Notes under the pieces: generated by a model
Told to the model about the DNA's origin: nothing
Database searches by the model: none
The model's input: the letters and a program-made list of their open reading frames with translations, nothing else
Origin: Amycolatopsis sp. MtRt-6
Lineage (GTDB): Bacteria > Actinomycetota > Actinomycetes > Mycobacteriales > Pseudonocardiaceae
NCBI RefSeq assembly: GCF_017308975.1
Contig: NZ_JADWPD010000020.1
Coordinates: forward strand, 124,001 to 188,000
DNA length: 64,000 bases
Reading direction: 5' to 3'
Position numbers and translations under genes: made by a program
In this document: positions 8,062-15,263 of the stretch, in pieces
Layout of the letters: every line of letters starts with the position of its first letter
How positions within the stretch are numbered: the stretch's first letter is position 1

Positions 8062-8724
8062 TCACCGCCCGCCGCGGCGGAGGCGCAGCGCCGCCAGCAC
8101 ACCCAGGACCAGCACGAGAGCCACCGCGAGCGCGGCCCACATCGCGACGTGCAGCTGCAGCAGCCCGCCCGCGAAGGCCCCGGCGAGCATCGCCCCCACG
8201 GCGGCGATCTTGCGCAGCGGGTGCGACCCCGCGCCGCCGGCCGCCTTCGAATCCGCCGCGAAGCCGGTCAACGTCATCGTCAGCACCGTCGTCGTCAGGT
8301 CGGGTGCGCCGATGCGGCGGACCGCCGCGTTCTGCAGCCCCATCGCCAGCCCGAGCACGACGATCAGCAGTTCGCTGCCGAGCCGCGTGCCGCCGCCCAC
8401 GGTCGCCGACAGCACGACGGCCACCGCGATCAGCCCCGCCTGCACCGCGGTCGCCTGGCGCAGGGCGTCGTAGTCGTCTTCCCGGCGCGCCAGGCGGCCG
8501 CCGGCGAGCGCGCCCGCGAGGAACGCGAGCACGGCGGTCAGCGAGGCGAGCACGGACAGCGTCGTCTCCCCCGCCGCGGCGAAACCGAAGAACACGACGT
8601 TCCCGGTCATGTTGGCGACGAACACGCGCCCCAGCCCGAGGAAGCTGACGGCGTCGACCACCCCGGTGACGACGGTCAGCGTGAGCAGCAGAGCGGCCAG
8701 GTCCCGCGGTTTCGGTTCAGCCAT
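8062..8724 (-). CDS. YoaK/DUF1275 family membrane protein
   Basis: Integral membrane protein of 220 aa with about six hydrophobic spans. The N-terminal signature VTGVVDAVSFLGLGRVFVANMTGNVVF is the conserved D-A-x-S-F-L ... N-M-T-G-N pattern of DUF1275. GLQNAAVRRIG and TTVLTMTLTGF follow further on, also family hallmarks. Function is unproven; transport has been suggested for the family. The start at 8724 overlaps the stop of the upstream DUF4037 gene by 8 bp (ATGGCTGA), so translation is probably coupled; a start at 8736 is possible. Confidence 0.85.
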   Translation of the reverse strand: MAEPKPRDLAALLLTLTVVTGVVDAVSFLGLGRVFVANMTGNVVFFGFAAAGETTLSVLASLTAVLAFLAGALAGGRLARREDDYDALRQATAVQAGLIAVAVVLSATVGGGTRLGSELLIVVLGLAMGLQNAAVRRIGAPDLTTTVLTMTLTGFAADSKAAGGAGSHPLRKIAAVGAMLAGAFAGGLLQLHVAMWAALAVALVLVLGVLAALRLRRGGR

Positions 8725-9760
8725 GCGGGCAGTCAACCACCCCGCGGGTGAACGTGCGGTCGCCGAGCGCGTCGGTGTTGTCGACGAACTGGTCGATCGC
8801 CCCGGTCAGCGCCGGTGGCCGCGCCCCCGCGAGCAGGGGTGTCACGAAGCGGCCGGCGTGGATCACCTGGAACGGCCGATCGTGGTAGCCGCTGGTCCGC
8901 GGCTCCACGGGAGCGGTGAGGCCGAGGTCGTTGTGCAGCCCGGCAACGCACTCGTAGGCGGCCACGAGGTGCCGCTCGCGCTCCCGCCAGGCGGTCGCGG
9001 CCAGTGCGGCGGTGAGGTGCGGGGACAACCGCGCGGCCACGGGCAGCCGCGCGAAGGCGCTGCCGAGCCACTTGCTGTACGGCGGATAGCGGCGCGCCAT
9101 GAGCAGGCACAGCCGCATCAGGTCGCGGGCGAGCCGCGCGGCGACGACCGCGGACCCCAGTTCGTCCCCGGCTTCACCGCACCGGCCGACGAACGCTTCT
9201 TCCTGGCCGATCCGTTGCCACTGGCACGCCAGGACGTACCGCCAGACGTCGTCCGGGTACCAGGCGACGTGCTGCCGCAGGGCTTCGAGCCCGAGGTCGT
9301 CGTGGAAGACCGCGCCGCCGGTGAACTCGGCGAAGATCTGGGTGGGCGTCGCGAGCCAGTCGGCGCGGACCGGTCGCCGCGGGTCGAACCCGAGCGTTCC
9401 GCGGACCCAGTCGTCGAGCCCCGCGACGACGACGCCGTGGTCGGGGCGGCCGGTCGTCGGGGCGAGGTGCCGGGTGCCCGCCTCGTCGGTGACGAAGTGT
9501 GTCGGATACCCGAGAAAGGTGCGGGGCAGGTGGTCGGCGAGGAGGCCGGGGATCCGCGCCCCGTCGCCGTCGGCGAACAACAGCAGCCGCGGCCCCCAGT
9601 TGTGGTCCGTGGAGCGGGGCGTGTCGAAGCCCAGCACTTCGGAGCCGTACCCGATGAGCGCGGCGGTGTAGCGGAGCCGCGGGAGCTCGCGGCGCAGGAT
9701 CGGCCGGACCGCTTCGGCGTGGAATCGCCGGGACAGTTCGATTCCGGGAGTGAATTCCAT
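8717..9760 (-). CDS. DUF4037 domain protein (nucleotidyltransferase-like)
   Basis: Cytoplasmic protein of 347 aa. GYGSEVLGFDTPRSTDHNWG (about residues 38-57) resembles the G-S ... D-x-D active-site region of nucleotidyltransferase-fold proteins and is characteristic of DUF4037. A helical C-terminal part with conserved Trp and Tyr residues follows. The substrate is unknown; members are sometimes found near antibiotic or stress genes. It is divergent from the XRE regulator gene, across a region packed with GCTTCG/CGAAGC palindromes, and is the first gene of a two-gene unit with the DUF1275 gene. Confidence 0.8.
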   Translation of the reverse strand: MEFTPGIELSRRFHAEAVRPILRRELPRLRYTAALIGYGSEVLGFDTPRSTDHNWGPRLLLFADGDGARIPGLLADHLPRTFLGYPTHFVTDEAGTRHLAPTTGRPDHGVVVAGLDDWVRGTLGFDPRRPVRADWLATPTQIFAEFTGGAVFHDDLGLEALRQHVAWYPDDVWRYVLACQWQRIGQEEAFVGRCGEAGDELGSAVVAARLARDLMRLCLLMARRYPPYSKWLGSAFARLPVAARLSPHLTAALAATAWRERERHLVAAYECVAGLHNDLGLTAPVEPRTSGYHDRPFQVIHAGRFVTPLLAGARPPALTGAIDQFVDNTDALGDRTFTRGVVDCPHG

Positions 9761-9784
9761 GGGTTCATTGTGCAGCGCGAAGGC

Positions 9785-9826
9785 GCGAAGCGCGCTTCAT
9801 TATGCGAAGCTGCTTCGCAGCGCTTC
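9785..9826. repeat. Cluster of CGAAGC palindromes in a divergent promoter region
   Basis: Within about 40 bp lie a perfect 12-bp palindrome GAAGCGCGCTTC (9787-9798), a 15-bp palindrome GCGAAGCTGCTTCGC (9804-9818) and another GCTTCGC just after. They sit between the divergent DUF4037 and XRE starts and could be operator sites for the XRE protein, or a structured element. Confidence 0.5.
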
Positions 9827-9917
9827 GCGGCTGGTTTTCGTTGTCACACAGGCGAAACACCATCCCCCTTGCGGTGAATCCGCGCGCGGCGTACATCGTT
9901 TTGTCGGAGGCCCCCTC

Positions 9918-9923
9918 TACCGT
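9918..9923 (+). promoter_or_regulatory. -10 element of the XRE regulator gene (leaderless)
   Basis: TACCGT lies exactly 7 bp before the ATG at 9931, the spacing of a leaderless actinobacterial transcript. No good -35 hexamer is seen at normal spacing. Confidence 0.4.
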
Positions 9924-9930
9924 GCGGGGC

Positions 9931-10791
9931 ATGACCGAAAAGAGCACGGTGCGCACGCGCGAAATGGCCTTCGAGCTCAGGGGCCAGCGCGAGCTGAAAC
10001 GGATGACCCTGCGCGAGCTGGCCCGCCGCGCGGACTGGTCGGCGTCGAAGGTGTCGGCCTGGGAGAACGGCCGCCGCATCTCGCCGGTCGACGCCGCGAT
10101 CTACCTCGCCCACTGCGGAACCGGGGCCGCCGAACGCGCGCGGCTCCTCGAGCTGGCCAAACCACCCGGCGACCTGTACTGGGTACGGCCCTACTTCGAC
10201 CGGCTCGCCGACCCGATGAAGTCGCTCGTCGTCCAGGAAAACCTGGCGAGCTCGATCGTGTACTACAGCCCGGCCGCCATCCCCGGGATGCTGCAGACGG
10301 AGGACTACGTCCACACCTGTTTCGAGCTCACCGGGCGCTACACGGCCGACAGGCTGGGCGTGCTGACGCGGGCCCGCGTCGACCGGCAGCAGCTGCTGCA
10401 GCGGCAGGCCCCGCCGGACTGCACTTTCTTCGTGCACGAGCGCGCCCTGCGTTCGGTGGTGGGCGGCCCGGCTCTCATGCACGAACAGCTGCAGAACCTC
10501 GTGCTGGCCACGAACCTGCCGCACTGCGTCATCCGGGTCGTGCCGGACTCGGATCCCACGTTCCGCATGCTGAGCACGACGTTCACGGTCATGGAGTTCC
10601 TCGAACACCCACCCGTCGTCTACGAAGAGACCTACACCGCGGGACTGTTCGTAGACGACCGCATCGCCGTGGAGGCCTTCTACCTCCTCGTCACCCGGCT
10701 GGACCAGGCGGCCCTGCCCGAGCGGCAGTCGCGGGAATGGCTCGTCCGGTTCGCGGACGAGTACGAACGCCTGGATGCCCTTGAGCGCTGA
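9931..10791 (+). CDS. XRE-family regulator with DUF5753 domain
   Basis: DNA-binding protein of 286 aa. The N-terminal helix-turn-helix (about residues 18-60) includes MTLRELARRADWSASKVSAW and ENGRRISP. The remainder is the DUF5753 domain common in Streptomyces-type regulators, with PGMLQTEDYVHTCFE and a conserved LPHCVIRVVP strand region. Family members (BldB/AbaA-like neighbourhoods) are often paired with a small DUF397 gene; none is seen here. The start is supported by the -10 box 7 bp upstream; an in-frame extension to 9802 runs through palindromic DNA and is unlikely. It may regulate the divergent DUF4037-DUF1275 pair. Confidence 0.88.
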   Translation: MTEKSTVRTREMAFELRGQRELKRMTLRELARRADWSASKVSAWENGRRISPVDAAIYLAHCGTGAAERARLLELAKPPGDLYWVRPYFDRLADPMKSLVVQENLASSIVYYSPAAIPGMLQTEDYVHTCFELTGRYTADRLGVLTRARVDRQQLLQRQAPPDCTFFVHERALRSVVGGPALMHEQLQNLVLATNLPHCVIRVVPDSDPTFRMLSTTFTVMEFLEHPPVVYEETYTAGLFVDDRIAVEAFYLLVTRLDQAALPERQSREWLVRFADEYERLDALER

Positions 10792-10870
10792 GGTCGCGGC
10801 CGTCCGCGACGCGAAGGCGCCCGCCGCCGTCCCCACCCCGCCTGGAACGCACTGCTCGGCGCCCCACGCC

Positions 10871-10983
10871 GACGCGCTTCCCGTCGTGCCGGACCGCCCA
10901 GGCCGTGCACGCGCAGCCATCGCTGAGGCAAGCAGCCCGGCTCAGCCCTCGCCGCTGACGCGCTTCCCGTCGTGCCAGACCGC
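10871..10983. repeat. 27-bp direct repeat: partial copy of the amidohydrolase 3' end
   Basis: The segment at 10957-10983, coding for the last residues of the amidohydrolase (VWHDGKRV on the minus strand), recurs at 10871-10897 with 26 of 27 bases identical. The extra copy is downstream of the stop and reads VRHDGKRV. It looks like a small duplication or remnant of a tandem copy. Confidence 0.65.
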
Positions 10984-12057
10984 GCGGGTCCGGCCGGGCA
11001 GGTCCGTCACGTCGAGGTCCGTGCCGTCCAGCAGCACCAGGTCGGCACGCAACCCCGGCTCGACGCGGCCACGGTCGTCGTCGAGGCGGAGCAGTCGCGC
11101 CGCCTCGACGGTGGCCGCCTTCAGGGCAGCCGCCTCGCCGAGCACCGCGGCCAGCAACCGCAGCTCGGTCGTCAAGTCGACATGGGGACGCGGGGCGAGG
11201 TCCGAGCCGGCGGCGATGCGGACGCCCGCTTCCGCCGCGAGGCGAAGCGAACGCCGGTGTGTCTCGGCGAACTCGCTGTCGCTGATCGGCGCGAGTGTCG
11301 GCACGTACCAGGCGTTCTCGAGCGCGGCCACGGCGTCGTCGTCGAGGAAGGTGCCGTGCTCGACGCTGCGCACGCCGGCGCGGGCGGCCGAGACGACCGC
11401 GGCGGACGTGTGCGCGTGGGCCAGGACGTCCCGGCCGCAGCGGCGAGCCTCGTCGACCAGCGCGACGAGCTCGTCGTCGGTCGGCCGGACGTCGGTCCCC
11501 GAGCGCACCGCCCGCATCGCCCCGCTCGCGCCGGCCTTGATCCAGTCGGCGCCCGCGCGCACCATCCGGCGGACAGCCGCGCGCGCGGCGTCCGGCCCGT
11601 CGAACAGCGGGTCCGGCAGCGACGGGTCACCAAAGCGGTCGACGCCGCCCGCGGGCGGCTCCCAGCTGTCGCCGAGCCCGCCGGTCGGGCCCAGCTGACG
11701 CAGGCTGACCAGCAGGTCGGGCCCGGCGATCCACCCGGCTTCCAAGGCGTGCTTGAACCCGGCGTCGGCACCCCACGCGTCCCGGACGGTGGTGATCCCG
11801 CGCGCCAGCAACCCCCGCAGCACCGGCACGGCTTCGAGGATCCGCGCACTACGCGGCAGCGGCTCGGGCCGCGGGAAGGCCACGTGCACGTGGCAGTCGA
11901 TGAGTCCGGGGATCAGCAGGCCCCCGGCGCAGTCGACGCGCGGGCCGTCCAGGCCCACGCCGACCTCGGCGATGCGCGAGCCGTCCAGCCGTACGTCCGC
12001 GCGGGTGCTCTCGCCGGTTTCGGGATCGAACACCAGCGCCCCGGCAAGCACCGTCAC
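10942..12057 (-). CDS. Metal-dependent amidohydrolase (imidazolonepropionase/prolidase-like)
   Basis: Predicted cytoplasmic hydrolase of 371 aa of the amidohydrolase superfamily. The HxH metal site is in GLIDCHVHVAF (about residues 55-65). A candidate bridging Lys is in DWIKAGASGAM, further His ligands are in LAHAHT and VEHGT, and the Asp is in GSDLAPRPH. The start is the GTG at 12057, behind GGAAGGAG; the frame continues far upstream but only through another gene's shadow. The upstream gene's stop overlaps this start (GTGTGACG), so the two are coupled. The substrate is unknown; relatives act on cyclic amides, dipeptides or nucleobases. Confidence 0.87.
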   Translation of the reverse strand: MTVLAGALVFDPETGESTRADVRLDGSRIAEVGVGLDGPRVDCAGGLLIPGLIDCHVHVAFPRPEPLPRSARILEAVPVLRGLLARGITTVRDAWGADAGFKHALEAGWIAGPDLLVSLRQLGPTGGLGDSWEPPAGGVDRFGDPSLPDPLFDGPDAARAAVRRMVRAGADWIKAGASGAMRAVRSGTDVRPTDDELVALVDEARRCGRDVLAHAHTSAAVVSAARAGVRSVEHGTFLDDDAVAALENAWYVPTLAPISDSEFAETHRRSLRLAAEAGVRIAAGSDLAPRPHVDLTTELRLLAAVLGEAAALKAATVEAARLLRLDDDRGRVEPGLRADLVLLDGTDLDVTDLPGRTRAVWHDGKRVSGEG

Positions 12058-12515
12058 ACGAGCTCCTTCCGGTAGATGAGAAAATCGCACGGCGTCGCCA
12101 GCGACGGCGCGAGGTGAGGGTAGTCCTCGGCGAGACCGGCCCGGTGGGTCACGCGATGGCCGAGCCGGCCACACCCACTCGGTCGGGAACTGCTTCGACG
12201 GATGCGTCCAGTGCCGCGGCACGAGCAGTTCGAGCTGCACCTCCGCCGGATCGGCGGCGAGCAGGCCGCACTCACCAGTCGCCTCGTCGAGCCGCCGGGT
12301 CCACACCGCACCACCGAGATCCCTGTCCGCCGAATCGACCGCGATCTCGCCGGCCGCCACGAACCCGGTGACCTCATCGGCGAACGTCCAGGCGGTGCCC
12401 CTCTGCCAGAGCCCTTTCTCGCCTCGGTGTAGACCTGGTCGACCAACACCGTGACACGCTCGATTACGGCGTGACCGGCCGACGGCGGCGGCAGTTCGAT
12501 CTTGCTTTCCTCCAT
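12054..12515 (-). pseudogene. Small unidentified gene with two compensating frameshifts
   Basis: The frame starts at an ATG at 12515 (MEESKIELPPPSAGHAV) and ends in LAEDYPHLAPSLATPCDFLIYRKELV, overlapping the amidohydrolase start. Both ends look like real protein, but the middle of this frame (about 12415 to 12170) is Ser/Arg-rich shadow. In that interval a neighbouring frame reads naturally: GLWQRGTAWTFADEVTGFVA ... AEVQLELLVPRHWTHPSKQF, with nearly every codon ending in G or C. A base appears missing near 12412 and an extra one (or two missing) near 12165, so the frame is restored. No family recognised. Either a decayed gene or two sequencing errors. Confidence 0.65.
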
Positions 12516-12712
12516 CCCGCCATCCTGCCGTGCACCTCACGCAGCCGAAACGGGTTGCCCGATCTTCGGCGCCTCATAACAGAACGATCACAATGCGTAT
12601 CAGTTGCGCTTCGACCAGCGATCAACATCCACGTCGGTGCGCTACGCCCTCAGCCATGACCGAGGACAACTCGCGTCGATCGATCAGGCGACCCGAAGGG
12701 GACGGAGCACCG

Positions 12713-14452
12713 ATGGCGCGGCGTACCGGGATTCTCGTTCAGATGCAAAGAGATGCGGCCCGCCGCCAGCGAGAGCGGCAGCGAGCTGCGGCCGCCTATG
12801 TGCGCCAGCAGGCTCAAGCCCAGCGGGATGCACAACGGGCAGAACGAGAGGCTCTCCGCACCCAAGCAGCAGCCTTGCGACTTGCGGAACAGCACGCGAA
12901 GGCCGACGCCCGGGCTCAAGCCGAAGCCGTCAAGCAGCAGAAGCAAGCCCACCTGGAACTCCAACAGGCACGAGTTGCCAGCCAGAACGCCGATCTCGAG
13001 GCAGAGGTGGCCGAACTGGAACAGCTTCTCGCCTCGACACTCGAAGTCGACGATTTCATCGACTTCGAGTCACTCAAGCGCTCCGCTCAGCACCCGGCCT
13101 TCCAGCCCGGCGCCATCGGGCGCCCCACACCTCCACCACGACTTGAGAGCACACCCGGCGAGCCCACCTTCGCCCAGTTCGCACCGCCACCGCCGACCGG
13201 CATGGCCAAGGTCTTCGGCAAAGGCAAGCACGAGCGACAAGTCCTCGCAGCACAGCAACGATTCTCTCAGGTGCACGCCGCCTGGCAACAAGAGTCGAGC
13301 GCCGTACAACAGCGCAATGCAGTCGCAGCCCGAAAGCAGCGGCAAACCGAGCACGCACGCGTCGAGGCACTGAAGAAAGCCAAAGCAGCTTATGACGACC
13401 AGTGCGCGGAACGTGAACGTGAAGTCTCCGCACACAACGCCGATGTGACGGCGCTGGCTGAAGCCTTCACTCGCCGCGATCCTCAAGCAGTCCTCGAATA
13501 CTTCACATTGGTGCTCGCCAACTCGGACTATCCGGACGACTTCCCTCAACAGTACCGACTGGCTTACATTCCCGAATCGACGCAACTCGTCGTGGAGTAC
13601 GAACTCCCGGATCTGTCGTGCGTGCCTGCCGTGCGCGAATACAAATACGTCAAGTCCAAGGACGAGGTGACTTCCACTGCCCGGCCGGTACGTGACATCA
13701 AGGCACTTTACGGCTCCGTCGTCGCCCAGATTACTCTTCGCACGCTTCATGAGATCTTCGAAGCCGACCGAACCGCGCTCGTCGACACCGTCGTCTTCAA
13801 TGGCATGGTGACCACCACCGACCCCGGGACCGGCAAGCAGGTGCGACCTTGCCTGGTCACCGTCCGCACCACCCGGGAAGTGTTCGCCGATCTCGATCTT
13901 GCGCTCGTGGAACCACTTGCCTGCCTGGAGCGGCTCAACGCCTCGGTGTCCAAGCGGCCGAGCGACCTGGCGCCCGTGCGCCCGGTGCTGGAGTTCGACA
14001 TGGTGGACAAGCGGTTCATCGAAGAGACGGATGTGCTCTCGAGCCTCGATCAGCGACCGAACCTCATGGAGCTGACCCCCAGCGAGTTCGAGGCCCTCAT
14101 TCAGAACCTGTTCAGCAAAATGGGCCTCGACACCAAACAGACCCGCCCCTCACGTGATGGCGGCGTCGATTGCGTCGCGTTCGACCCTCGTCCCATCTTC
14201 GGCGGAAAGGTGGTAATCCAGGCCAAGCGGTACCGCAACACCGTCGACGTGTCAGCCGTACGTGATCTTTTCGGAACGATGCAGAACGAAGGCGCTTCCA
14301 AAGGCATCTTGGTGACGACCTCAGGCTACGGCCCAGCGAGCTATGACTTCGCGGCCGGAAAACCGCTCGAGCTCATCGACGGTTCGAACCTGCTCTACCT
14401 CTTGACCGAACACGCGGGCATGGAGGCGAAGATCGTGCCGCTCGAGGCATAG
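12713..14452 (+). CDS. Coiled-coil protein with Mrr-type restriction endonuclease domain
   Basis: Protein of 579 aa. Residues about 10-130 are strongly charged and Gln/Ala/Arg-rich, a long coiled coil. A Pro-rich linker (FAQFAPPPP) and a second charged helical stretch follow, then a globular middle. The C-terminal Mrr_cat-like nuclease (about 455-575) has LTPSEFEALIQNLFSKMGL, the catalytic Asp in RDGGVDCVA and the Q-A-K in VVIQAKRYR. Mrr-type enzymes cut modified or foreign DNA; this architecture is annotated as restriction endonuclease in streptomycetes. The start at 12713 follows GGGGACGGAG; an earlier ATG at 12656 lacks one. Lower GC and A-ending codons suggest transfer. Confidence 0.82.
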   Translation: MARRTGILVQMQRDAARRQRERQRAAAAYVRQQAQAQRDAQRAEREALRTQAAALRLAEQHAKADARAQAEAVKQQKQAHLELQQARVASQNADLEAEVAELEQLLASTLEVDDFIDFESLKRSAQHPAFQPGAIGRPTPPPRLESTPGEPTFAQFAPPPPTGMAKVFGKGKHERQVLAAQQRFSQVHAAWQQESSAVQQRNAVAARKQRQTEHARVEALKKAKAAYDDQCAEREREVSAHNADVTALAEAFTRRDPQAVLEYFTLVLANSDYPDDFPQQYRLAYIPESTQLVVEYELPDLSCVPAVREYKYVKSKDEVTSTARPVRDIKALYGSVVAQITLRTLHEIFEADRTALVDTVVFNGMVTTTDPGTGKQVRPCLVTVRTTREVFADLDLALVEPLACLERLNASVSKRPSDLAPVRPVLEFDMVDKRFIEETDVLSSLDQRPNLMELTPSEFEALIQNLFSKMGLDTKQTRPSRDGGVDCVAFDPRPIFGGKVVIQAKRYRNTVDVSAVRDLFGTMQNEGASKGILVTTSGYGPASYDFAAGKPLELIDGSNLLYLLTEHAGMEAKIVPLEA

Positions 14453-14458
14453 ATTTGA

Positions 14459-14498
14459 GACGCTCGCGAACCGGCTCGAGGCGCGGTTCGCGAGCGTC
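14459..14498. terminator. Bidirectional hairpin between the Mrr gene and sdhB
   Basis: A perfect 15-bp stem (GACGCTCGCGAACCG and its complement) with a 10-nt loop lies between two convergent genes, 7 bp after the Mrr stop and 12 bp beyond the sdhB stop. Suits termination from both sides. Confidence 0.85.
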
Positions 14499-14510
14499 GG
14501 GGAGAAAGCC

Positions 14511-15263
14511 CTACTTGTCCCGGCGGAAGAGCTTGTTGCCCAGCCACACGATCGGGTCGTACTTGCGGTCCGCGACGCGCTCCTTCATCGGGATCAGCGC
14601 GTTGTCGGTGATGTGGATGCCCTCCGGGCACACCTCCGAACAGCACTTCGTGATGTTGCAGTACCCCAGCCCGTGCTCGTCCTGGGCCGCGTCACGGCGA
14701 TCCGCGACGTCCAGGGGGTGCATCTCCAGCTCGGCGATGCGCATCAGGTACCGCGGCCCCGCGAACGCCTCCTTGTTCTCCTCGTGGTCGCGCACCACGT
14801 GGCAGGTGTTCTGGCACAGGAAGCACTCGATGCACTTGCGGAACTCCTGCGAGCGCTCGACGTCGACCTGCTGCATCCGGTACTCGCCCGGCTTGAGGTC
14901 GGCCGGCGGCGTGAACGAGGGGATCTCGCGCGCCTTCGTGTAGTTGAACGACACGTCGGTGACGAGGTCGCGGATCACCGGGAACGTCCGCATCGGCGTC
15001 ACCGTGATGACCTCGTCCTCGGTGAACGTCGACATCCGCGTCATGCACAGCAGGCGCGGGCGGCCGTTGATCTCCGCCGAGCACGAGCCGCACTTGCCCG
15101 CCTTGCAGTTCCAGCGCACGGCGAGGTCCGCGGCCTGCGTCGCCTGCAGCCGGTGGATGATGTCGAGGACGACCTCGCCCTCGTTCACCTCCACCGTGAA
15201 GTCCTGCAGCCCGCCGCCGTCGGCGTCGCCGCGCCAAACGCGGAAACTCGCCTTATAGCTCAT
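14511..15263 (-). CDS. sdhB: Succinate dehydrogenase iron-sulfur subunit
   Basis: Electron-transfer subunit of 250 aa. The plant-type [2Fe-2S] ligands are in CKAGKCGSCS plus a later Cys in PRLLC. The two bacterial-ferredoxin-like clusters are in CIECFLCQNTC and CNITKCCSEVCPEGI. It passes electrons from the flavoprotein to the membrane subunit. The start overlaps the sdhA stop by 4 bp (ATGA). The composition matches the Sdh1-type enzyme of mycobacteria (Rv0247c). It is the last gene of the sdh operon and is followed by a bidirectional terminator. Confidence 0.95.
   Translation of the reverse strand: MSYKASFRVWRGDADGGGLQDFTVEVNEGEVVLDIIHRLQATQAADLAVRWNCKAGKCGSCSAEINGRPRLLCMTRMSTFTEDEVITVTPMRTFPVIRDLVTDVSFNYTKAREIPSFTPPADLKPGEYRMQQVDVERSQEFRKCIECFLCQNTCHVVRDHEENKEAFAGPRYLMRIAELEMHPLDVADRRDAAQDEHGLGYCNITKCCSEVCPEGIHITDNALIPMKERVADRKYDPIVWLGNKLFRRDK

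Noticed and set aside
7757..8473. Rightward gene of 238 codons after the HNH gene
   Set aside because: Ser/Pro/Arg-rich shadow over the clearly real DUF1275 membrane gene, with no ribosome site.
10942..12540. Amidohydrolase as a 532-residue protein
   Set aside because: The first ~160 residues belong to the frame-disrupted upstream gene; the GTG at 12057 has GGAAGGAG and fits the family length.
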